A DNA stretch of 64,000 nt from Phallus indusiatus (lineage: Eukaryota > Basidiomycota > Agaricomycetes > Phallales > Phallaceae), in the NCBI GenBank assembly GCA_027605045.1, contig JAQFWX010000014.1:431391-495390 (forward strand), written 5' to 3'. This document shows positions 34,740 through 44,441 of the stretch, one piece after another; the stretch's first letter is position 1, and each line of letters begins with the position of its first letter. The translations under genes and the position numbers were made by a program. The notes below the pieces were generated by a model, which made no database searches, was not told where the DNA came from, and saw only the letters and a list, made by a program, of their open reading frames with translations.

Positions 34740-35990
34740 ACTCATTGATAGGAGTTCAGTAACCCTTTGACCCATTTATAGGAATCACAATGTGCCTCAG
34801 GGAGGCTGAGACCTCTACGATTGATGGGTGATGACGATGATTAATGATGGCTGTTGCTGCCCGCATGGTCATTATATATCAGTCCACAATGTCAATTAAC
34901 ATCTAGACCGGACTCACAAGACCTCAAGCCCAAGCCTCAGCTCTGTTTCGCCCCAAGAAAATGAGTCCAGGGAACGCCTCGATTCGTCGTTTATGTTGTT
35001 GATTTCTTAAGCCTTGGGTACCAAAATACCAAGATCAACTTTTCCAATATATTCTCATCATCATTGTTTCACGCAGGATATTGTTTTTCGTCTTCAAGAA
35101 GTATTATATTCATTTAGAACAAAGCACAACCAATGGAATTTGAACAGCCAGAACTCAATTGGGGATTTCTCCTTTTACATCCACGACTTGAAATCGTCAC
35201 GCAAGTGTTGTCGTTTTTTGTAGCGGGAAATCTTATCACCTGTTTCATAAATACGAATAAGTATCCTTTCAGTGGCTGTTTTATTCTAATTTGAATATCA
35301 CTTCGATACTGATGAGCAAAAGGAATGACGTACACTGAGAAACACAATCCGCATATCAATACATGGATATGAATGCGAGAAAAGATGGTGGTGTTGGTAC
35401 TGGAAGGAATCTGATCCTCAGTGAGCTCAGGCGCAATGTTGGAATAAGTCTTGCAACATTACGCCAACTTTGGCGTCAACGACACGAGGTAATCAGAATG
35501 TGCGTGTGAAGTGGGATGAGTCTACGAAGTCCCATTTAGACAGACGAAATTACGGCAGACCCAGAAGAATCTAGTTTCGCGACTTCCTCAGTACGTTGAA
35601 CTTCGGGGTAAGGTGACAGCGTGAGACATTGCATATACCTTCATCAGAGGTCGCTGTATCCCACTTCTAACAGCGGAGGAACCCCGTTCAGTTATATTGG
35701 CACTGGCGTTCTGATTATTGTGATGTCCTGGGAGTTTCAGTGGTTACCATCGACTGCGACGACATAAACGGCGATGGCTATGATTATACGACTTGTTCTG
35801 GAACATAATGGCACTCAGGAAATGAGGCGGGTAGTATTAATTTCCGTTTTCGAAGTGTTAACGTTGTACAATGTTGAATGTGGGGTTTGCGCGGCGGTGA
35901 CTCTGTTGAGTGAGTGACAGTCACAATGCGAAACGCATTGAACTCGCGTTTGCCCACGATCCACCCACTCAACAGACGACAGGCTTGCGT
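34740..35990 (-). repeat. Module VI, segment A (shortened)
   Basis: This is a copy of the 1-2,200 sequence with a large deletion. At about 35,265 the text jumps from the aatacgaataagta block directly to tcctttcagtggctg, skipping about 450 bp present at 10,998-11,458. The remaining blocks match in order. No intact frame was found. Confidence 0.45.
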
Positions 35991-35999
35991 GGCTACGCA

Positions 36000-37065
36000 T
36001 GCTCATCCATGTGAATGCTCATATTATGATCAACTTCACGTCAATAGATTGACCCCGACCTCCGCAGACGACGATTCATGACGCAGATTCCATGTTCTAT
36101 TCAGCTGTACGTCCCCGGCTTCAGATATCTGTACTGCAGAAAACTAATTACATACCATGTCCACCTACTAAGCCACCAACCTAACCAAATGCGAAATCAT
36201 TTTTGTATCGAACGAAGTCAGAATAGCAAACCGTCTCACTCGTCAACAGCGCCGCTAAGGCAATGATAGTTGTAACCAAATTTCCATTCAACGATAAACG
36301 GAATACTATCCGAATTTCTACATCAAAAGGTGTTTTGGATTGTAGTCGTACACGCGGTTTGGACTCAGGTACGCCCATCCATGAGACAAAACTATAACAA
36401 CTATTAATTCATCTTTCCTCTAATCTATTTTAGTGCTTGACCCGCATGGTGGGCATTTGAGAACGTCAGTTTCGCCGTTACTGCTCAGACCTTACACATC
36501 ATCATCTCGGTCTGTTCGTATCCACCTTCGACAGTCCATCTTCATGCCTCTCTCATCGAGGAGTGCAGCCTCAAAACCGCCATATTCACCAGTAACGTCT
36601 CCTCTCCTGGTTGTTCAGCAACAGACGAGACAATTAAATCTGCATCGTCTCAGATAACAGAGAGGTACGTTCGGAGCCGAGTTGCCCTGCAAATGGCGGA
36701 GGAATGTTCGTCACCCAATATACTGATTCTTATATTGCAATCTAGTTCTTCAATGTAATGTCCTCTTGTTTTGCCTTATTGTGTCGATTGAGTGAAACTA
36801 CCTCTTGAACAGGACTCAGGTACACCCTCCACACTGTGCATTGAACCCACCCCATCGCTGGATACTATCGAGATTGGCGAACCGCTCGTCAACCTAGATG
36901 AGGTAGTGATGAGTCCTACACGAGTTTTTCAGCCTCAAGGGCTCGTTCTCGATATCACGCGTAAGCTTGCTGGATAATCGTGCTCTCTCACATTTAGCTC
37001 ATCTCTCCTTTTACAGCACAGACTATCCCATCGGGTTCAACGAAACATGTGGTATGCTACAATGA
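36000..37065 (+). pseudogene. Secreted-type module protein, copy VI-a (truncated)
   Basis: N-terminal exon region at 36,180-36,370, acceptor ctattttag before TGCTTGACCCGCATGGTGG at 36,432, a middle exon with TPSLDTIEIGEPLVN (36,850), and the start of the last exon GFNETC at about 37,035. The gene breaks off within the FNETC motif and the sequence jumps at about 37,070 into the upstream part of a second copy. A tandem duplication or unequal exchange is the likely cause. Confidence 0.5.
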
Positions 37066-37139
37066 CTGACGAGTGCAAGTGTTGTGTTGGTGTCGTACAC
37101 GACGCACGTGTAACGCCGCAACACTGCAACGCGTAACAT

Positions 37140-38460
37140 TCTCTGATCCACCAACTCCAAGATGAAGAAATTGACAATACTGCGTGGCTACGCGTATCTT
37201 AATTAATGTGGATAACCTATACGGATCCAATTCCACGTCAACGTAATGAATTTGACCTTCGTAGATGACAATTTCCAACACAGATCCAAACTTTTATCTG
37301 GGCGTATCATGATAATTGTATGTCCTCCACTTCAGCTATCCGTACCGCAGAAACTAATGACCGCCTATTTATTTGACAAGCTAACCAAAGCCAAGATTAT
37401 CCTCGTATCGAGCAAAGCCGGAATAGCAAACAGTTTCTGGTCAACAGCGCCAGTAATGCAGTTATGATGTAACCAAATTACCGTAAAATGATAAACGGAA
37501 TACTGTCTGCATTTAGCGTCCAAAGGAAAGCGTTTTGGACTGTTGTTACACGCGCCGTTTGGATGAAACTTGAGACAAGGCTATAATATCACAGGAATCT
37601 CTAACTCATCTTTGATTTCTTGTAGTGCTTGATGTGGAGCCAACCGTCCACTTGAACCTTACACATTAATTCCGGAACTTCCTCTCGCCCAACTGCTATG
37701 TGACATGTGACAGACAACAACAGCCATGGCCGCTTCCGTCTCAGATAATCAACGAGGTGCATTTGGAGCTGGATTCCGCTGCAAATGGCGGAGGAATGTT
37801 CGTCACTGAATGGATCGATCCTTACATTGCAATTTGGTTCTTCAATCTAAAGTTTGCTTTCGTTTTGTCATTATATCCTTTTGTTCAGATTTGCTCTCAC
37901 GCAGCGGCGGCAGCGCTCTAGTATACCCGCTGCGCTTAGGTGACAGCGTTACAATCCTAGACACCACCAAGTTTCGCGGTCCGCTCGTCAACTATATTAA
38001 CTCCGGATGCAATATTGAAGAGTTCTTCGGTCCTCAAGAGTTATTCTCGATATCACGCTATGCGGGAGTTGTAAGCTTATAATCACATCAACTTACCATA
38101 ACATCAATTTCAAGTTTGCATTCATTTTACAGTGCGGGCGGCGGCGTGGTATTTAAAGAGACATACAAAGGCATATGCACGACTTTATCATCAACTCTCC
38201 CTCCGGACACGATAACGCGTTTTTCCCAATCAGGTCTATCAAGATTTCCAGACTAATGACGCTGCTGCAACTACAAATGCTTTTATTTGCTCCCGGTGCT
38301 AGTTCTTCTGATCCTAATTCTGGTTCGGAAACGGATTCCTCCGGGTCTGGCTCGTTTGGATCAAATTCTGTACCTTCTCATGGAACAAATTGTTACCTCT
38401 GCTTCGTTTCTAGGAGCTGCGTTGATTGGATCAACTTTACTCTAAATTTTCATGCGAGTG
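37140..38460 (+). pseudogene. Secreted-type module protein, copy VI-b
   Basis: This is the second copy in tandem. An N-terminal exon precedes an intron ending cttgtag (about 37,625). Middle exons read GGGMFVTEWIDPYIAIW and then DSVTILDTTKFRGPLVNYIN (about 37,940-38,000). The last exon holds FKETYKGIC, a damaged form of the FNETC motif, a stalk (DPNSGSETDSSGSGS) and the tail ASFLGAALIGSTLL followed by a stop at about 38,440. The short hydrophobic tail immediately before the stop is the clearest evidence that the family ends in a GPI-type or tail-anchor signal. A small deletion after GIC shifts the frame, so this copy may be inactive. Confidence 0.5.
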
Positions 38461-38654
38461 CGTATATGCTATATATATATGTATACGTGTACGTACCCCC
38501 CCCCAAGTACTCGTATTTATGTATGGTATCATGGAAATAAATATCATAGGTAAATAATAACGCAAGGCAATTTTCAATACATCCGTTATAAATATGCTGG
38601 GGCCTAGAATCCGTATACATACATACACTGACAAATCGTGTCCGTGCCCCAAGT

Positions 38655-40394
38655 TCAGGCGTTCAAAGCTGATGACGTTCCGCCGCCGGATTCGAATCCA
38701 ACTTCCGGAGACCCCGTTGAAAGACCGTCGTCGTTATCTTCAGCTCTTGTATGCACCGATGTTTCATGATCGCCCATTTCCACGACGATAGATTGGTGTA
38801 TATAACTCGCTATGCTTCGGATCTGAATGGTAGGTAATGTTATATCGGCGGCTTGAATCGCTGCGGAATTTTTCTGACGGAGATCCAGCATAAAATCGGC
38901 AAGTAAAATGGTCGAAAGCCTTGGAATTAAAGATAAATAGTAAGATTGAGATATATAAAGAAGTGACTATACCACCGTTGAACACCGCCTATGACTTCGA
39001 TCCCAAACTGGTTCGTAGCACCTACCAGTAAATTATCATAGACTTGAGCTTTATTGAAGAGAGTGAGCTTACATCATTCTTCAGCTATATTCAAAAAGTC
39101 ATTCGCTAAGAAATACAGTCAGGTTTTGGATTTTATTCACTTGATCAATAATTATGAGAGCCGGTGCAGAGATAATTATGAAGCTTCAAAGGAAAAAAAT
39201 TAGTCATGTTTATAACAAATGAATTGTTGTTTAACTCACCAAAACCTCGACACAGCTAAATTAAAGTGCGTGAATGCGACTCCGTTACTTAACAACGTAC
39301 TAGTAGTTGAACACTTGAAACATACCTTGTTTGAGTATCACTGAAACAAGGTCATTGTCTCTTTGAATACCAACTTCACGCTTTAACTTCCATGTATTCC
39401 AGGACTTCCATAAGCAAATTCCAAAAACAACAAGATCAGTTAAGAGGGTACAAATATTTCCGACCCAGCTTGCTGGAAGTGCTTCAATGTCAAAACCGGA
39501 TTGTGTTTAGACTTGGGATCAGGAATGGTAATGTCGATTCAGACCTACAGAAAGAGCTAGACATACATTGAGAACAATTTTTCAAGTGACTTAAGATGTA
39601 TTTCATACCTTTTGCATCTGCTTTTCACTATTATTGATCCTGAAAGGAAGAGTGAAAATTCTTTTGCGTGTTTTTCCTTCAAAGCGACCCTTACCACAAA
39701 GGTCTGAAATAAGCCCTCCCCCGGATAATAAAGTTAACATTATAGTCACGACCTTGTTTCCTCGACACAGTGAGTATGCTCGACTGACTAACAAGCCTAA
39801 ACTGATATCTCCAATTACATTCACAAGTTATACTATGGTACACCAACCTTGAACACCAATGTAACCCAAAATGTCCATATAGAGCAGGGTATTACACAAA
39901 CTTTGTGCTTTCTAAATTTATAACTTTTTCCCCGATGATTATAATGTCTCACCTTCCTGACTGCAAGAAATTGAACTGGTACACATCGCTTTCAGGCACT
40001 TTAAAATATAATGCTTACTGGAACGAAGATCAACCAGACAGAACATGCTTGGTCAAGAACACTTGCATATCTCGTGATAGCATATAGTAAGTTTGGGATG
40101 CTGAAGGGTCTTGGTGATAGCCACATATATACCATGTCTTGGGGTATAGTCAGTATCGTGGTATAAACGAGCAGGCCTGGGGTGGCATTATGAATTTGAC
40201 TGTGTTTATAGCTTGTAGGAAGCAGGATAACATACCTAGAAGGGCACAATCTAGGAGCGCCACGACATAACTGGCATCGTATAAATTAAATTCCAGATAT
40301 TCAAGATGGGAACCCACTAAAAATATGATGATCGAATCAGTTCCGAGATGTCCACACCACTGATAGAGGTAGCATTGGTGACACTGTTATTCAT
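38655..40394 (-). CDS. DUF6533-like seven-helix membrane protein, copy 4 (most diverged)
   Basis: It starts MNNSVTNATSISGVDISEL at 40,394. The exon 1 donor is TTTTTA|GTGGGT; exon 2 reads YVVALLDCALL; exon 3 reads LLVYTTILTIPQDMVYMWL. Next come CLKAMCTSSISCSQE, LCNTLLYMDILGYIGVQ, and GLLVSRAYSLCRGNKVVTIM, continuing in frame through FTLPFRINNSEKQ. Then come ICTLLTDLVVFGICLWKSW, a 16-nt exon, FIIISAPALIIIDQ, and the last exon LDLRQKNSAAIQAADITLP. Substitutions against copies 1-3 are numerous, yet helices, splice phases and the loop frame are kept, which suggests it stayed under selection longer. Two very short exons remain unphased. Confidence 0.72.
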
Positions 40395-40759
40395 ATTCAA
40401 GTCAGAAGAATAGTGCGAAGTTGAATTGATTCGTAGCTCTCGGGCTGAGTTGTGGACCAAGGATAAAACAAACGATGTGCTTTTAATCTAACCCAACTAA
40501 GGTAAAAGTGGTTGTTCACATTGCTCTCGTCAACTGTGACCCCATGACTATAAAACACCGTTATCTAAAAATAATTTCATCAACAACACAGTCGTACGCA
40601 TCTCATGACCTTTCTACCCTCGGCGCAACTAAGGTTGTAATTTTTCGGACATTTTTTGTCCCCCGCATTGAAGTAATGAGCTCACACTCTTTTTGGGTCA
40701 ATAAAATGTTAACTTTGATTAGTAATATTGTATTAGTGTGTTTGACTAGTCAGGAATTC

Positions 40760-43611
40760 ATTAGCCCTTTGGCGCAATTATATTAGGACTCACATTGGGC
40801 TTTAAGGGAGTTGAGCCCCCGTGGCTTTTGAAATCATTACAGTAATGGAATGTTTGATGATGATGTTGTCCCGAACCGCATGTCTGTTCGAATTCAAGTT
40901 ATTCTATCGATATCAAAATCGGACTCACACTCAATTTTGTTTCACCACAACAACAATGAAAATGATTTCAGGGAACAGTCCGCTTATGTCGTCGTTTGGT
41001 GAACTTTAGGCATTGACATGTTACGTAGCACGTAACTTTTCTCACCTCCCATCATCGTTATGAAGATAGGATCTCTCCCGTTCTTCCGATCATTCATCCT
41101 TAAAATTACCGTCCACGGGCAAAGAGTCTGCGAAGTGCTGACTGCGGCTTACTTCTACTTCTGGCTCGTACATAGATAAACTCGACAAGGGGTTTATCGT
41201 GCAACCTACTTTATAGGAAGGTCGGCTTTTTGTGGATTCTGATGGGTCTCAGGCTGCTTTTGAATAAATAGTGTTGATTCTATTCAATGTGTTGCAAGTG
41301 AGGTTCCTACACTTGCGCCAAACACGCAGCCCCGACGGTGCAATATCATGGCAAGTTCTCATATTAATATTTCACTCGTGACTGCCGTGCCTCGTATGAT
41401 GGTCATGCAGCATAACGCTCCGTTTTCTTCGAGCCCGAGACAAGGAGGAGTTTTCAGCCCGATTAGCATCTGAGATAATTACATTGATCATACACTTACT
41501 GCTAGTACGATAGGTATGTGACTAATAGTGCAAGTCAAGTCCTGTCAAACCTCATGCCCACAATCTCCTGCTTGGCATATCCCTAATTTGACGCGTTTGT
41601 CTTTCTGATATCCATTTTTACAGAGTCCGCTAGCGTGGGATGTATTTTCAAATCAAATAAAGCCGTATTTTCAGGGCCCTCCACGTTTATAGAATCCGCA
41701 ATGTTACGAAGTTCGCGGAATATGCCAGTGACGTTCAAACTGTTGGTTCAGCCCGTCGGTTAAAACATTAACCGGGTCCGGTACTCAGAGAAACTTGATC
41801 TCTGACTAATCCATTGCGTTCTCAGTTGAGGAAGACAGGACGAAAACCTGTTTCCGCACTGAAATGTTCCACAATGTTCCGGAAAGAGCAAGCTGAGGGA
41901 AGTTCCAAACAGGAAATCAAATGCGAAATGATGGGAAATAATATAGCTTACATTGAGCATGTATCGACGCAATTTTTGCTTGACTGTTTTATATCTGAGT
42001 GAGAAGGCTTCAAATCTTTCCAGGAAAGTTCTCAGATCAAATTTGCAGCCAAGCCAGATCGCAACAAACATTAAGCCAGTTGGTGCAATGGACGACCATC
42101 TTAAAGGAACCCGGATTGCTGTCATGCTTGAAAATAAAAGAGAGACAAGTCGGGTAGCTCTGATTCAGCATCGCACCCGAAATAACACCGGATAGCGCAA
42201 AAAGATTGGAAGTTTCTAACGGAAAAAAAAGAAAACCCCAAAGATAACGTTGAGTGTGAAGTGAAGTTGAAGATCGCGGGTCTAAGACGAGGAGACTCAG
42301 GGGAAAAGCGACAGCGTGACCGAATCGAGTTTGGACGAATAAAGAATGATTATAAACAAAGAAAATCACCAAAAAAATGTGATGTCAGCTGTTCTGGTCG
42401 ACGGGGAACAAGAGATTTTGCTAATCCAAAGCCAGAAGTGGGTATACTAAACCGAGGCATACGATGTATGTCATGCTGCCGATGGGCAAACTGTGATTTT
42501 GAGATGATAGAAGAATCCATACGCAGGAATAGAGAGTCTTTAGCACTAACTCATCAAACGGGAATGAAGAAGTGAAGGGTACGAGCTTGGCCTTATTTGA
42601 GTGAAAAGAACACAAACAAGCGGGAGTCTCCCGTTACCGCGAAACGCGTCTTGTATAAAACCGAAAGAAAAAAGGCAACGCATGGCGACTGTTTAACCTA
42701 CTTTTTGTGACAGTTCGAGCTTTAATGGTTCTTATTTGCTTTTCGTCCCTTTCCGGAATTGAATGACTTGTCCCGCATCTTGCAACACGTAAGCACAAAA
42801 AAAGGATACGGATTTCAATATCAATGCATGGAGGTGAAAGTAATTGCACGAATCATACATCTAAGAACTCTTGAAATATAAGTTGATCCAATGAAAAATA
42901 AGTAGATTATCTCACCCGAGTATATTACATACAGTAAATAGCAGTCAGTCCACCCACATCTCCATTTCAAACAGACATTTTGAAACCATGGCATTCTCGC
43001 AAGATAAATGAAGTAGTCGCTGGATAATCCATTCGTCGTGTTGTTGGTTTCAGGCCATGCACTTTGCTTTGTCGTTACAGAGGACTCAAGGACGGAGGAC
43101 ATAGGGCTGCATAGCCTGGTGAAGCGGAGGTGAAATTGGGCGTCGTCGGAGTCTGGACATCCCGGGCCGTCGACAACTTGCACCAAACTTGCACCCACTC
43201 GTGAAGCTTGAAGCTTGAAGGGCGAATCAAAAGCCCTGCCCGAACGTCATCTTTGTAGTCGGAATACCGAGCAGACTCACGTTCGTCAACAGTGCTGGAA
43301 ATGCAATCATAGACATGCAACTCTCATGTTTTGTTTTGAATCACTGATAAACAAGTTTGCAATGATGTTGGGACCTGGAAGCTTCCGATCATTATGCCGC
43401 TTTTAAATGACAGTGATCATGCGAGGTCAGGTTGTAACCTCTAATAGAGATTTACGAGTGGCATTTTGAAAGTAATGTCGCAAAAATTGGAGTAGATTTA
43501 TAATCCCTCGCGGGTCACATTTTGTGTTAATTTTCACTTTCACGCGATATTAAAGCTTTATTAAAGCTTGATTTAGTACGGTCCGCCTTTATTTTCTGAG
43601 TCCTTTCCCAA
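40760..43611. repeat. Module VII, heavily degraded
   Basis: This opens with the module start motif (ggaattcattagccctttggcgcaattatattagg). Around 43,270 the plus strand still reads LTFVNSAGNAII, the relic of the secreted-type N-domain. A minus-strand stretch near 42,900-43,060 contains YFIYLARMPWFQNVCLKW and other hydrophobic runs. Nothing can be assembled into a gene. The array ends at the Helitron terminus. Confidence 0.35.
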
Positions 43612-44052
43612 CTAGGTTCGAATTGCGCGGCAAGCCGCGCATGTGTTTAAGGCTGAATCCGAACACTTGTAATTAAAGTAAAACCTTCATTATATACTGC
43701 ATTGGCTGTCTTTACACTATCTTCATTCAATAAAAATCTTACTCTTTCAAAATTTACTCCCATTGAAAAAGCAACATGTAACTGTCCATGTGAAAATGCT
43801 GAATATCTTAAATCAACTCCAACTGTTCCAAGAGACTGACCTTGAGACCTGTTGATAGTGGATTTAAAGGCTTTGTTTGAGCTGGTAGATATTAAGAATA
43901 AATTTCCTTTCTCTACATTTATTGTAAACCTGTATGAAAGTTGTATGAGGAAGCAGATGAGAGGGTGAAGAATAATAGATAAAACTTCTATTTGTATCTA
44001 CATGAAGCTTTTATATAATAAAAATGAGTGTAGAACGAAGCTACAAATAAAG
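43612..44052 (-). mobile_element. Helitron 3'-terminal fragment
   Basis: On the minus strand the end of a helicase reading frame is followed by a hairpin GCGCGGC-TT-GCCGCGC (43,625-43,640), nine bases, and then CTAG (43,612-43,615). The next base is T. This is the classic Helitron 3' end (hairpin, short spacer, CTRR, insertion before T). The upstream part is cut by element B at 44,052. I could not identify its continuation beyond 60,028. Confidence 0.75.
43647..43929 (-). pseudogene. Helitron PIF1-type helicase, C-terminal exon
   Basis: Acceptor catacag at 43,930 is followed by FTINVEKGNLFLISTSSN, then KSTINRSQGQSLGTVGVDLR, FSHGQLHVAFS and a stop at 43,647. RSQGQSL...VDLR...FSHGQLHVAFS matches the last conserved motif of PIF1-like Helitron helicases (family knowledge: NKSQGQT...FSHGQLYVALSR). 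The family's final Arg is Met here (FSM), which would weaken ATPase function, and only the last exon is present next to the terminus. It is therefore a fragment. Confidence 0.75.
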
Positions 44053-44057
44053 GAATA

Positions 44058-44379
44058 TGTAACGTTTCGTTACTTTTTATAGTGTACCGCTTGCGGTACA
44101 CAGTTTATATCACGCTGTAGTTTCACACCACGAATAACAGACCAAGGGTGCTGTATTTTTTTTATGGTGTAAAACAAGGTGCGCGTGCTGAATCAGCACA
44201 CGCGTAGCTACTACTAATGTATAGTTATTACATAATGGCTTGCCGCGCCGCGGCGAGCCAGAGGCGTTAAGCGCCTCTGTTATTAGAGTAAGTGATAGTA
44301 ACTACTGCAGAGGGCGAAGCCCTCTGCATATGCCTAAGTGGCATATACTCAATCCACCGCATGTGGTGGATCCGTTACA
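44058..44379 (-). repeat. Element B 3' LTR
   Basis: 322 bp with ends TGTAACG...CGTTACA (read in either direction). It consists largely of short perfect or near-perfect palindromes: gtgtaccgcttgcggtacac, gctgaatcagc, cgccgcggcg, gcagagggcgaagccctctgc and ccaccgcatgtggtgg. It differs from the 5' LTR at several positions, several of them in stems. Confidence 0.92.
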
Positions 44380-44392
44380 TCCTCCCCTTGTG
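44380..44392 (-). other. Element B polypurine tract
   Basis: On the minus strand cacaaggggagga ends exactly at the first base of the 3' LTR. This is the usual position of the primer for plus-strand DNA synthesis. Confidence 0.75.
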
Positions 44393-44441
44393 ACTTGGAC
44401 TCCAAGTCATAGGATCGCGAAGAGGAGGCATCTGACTGTAA

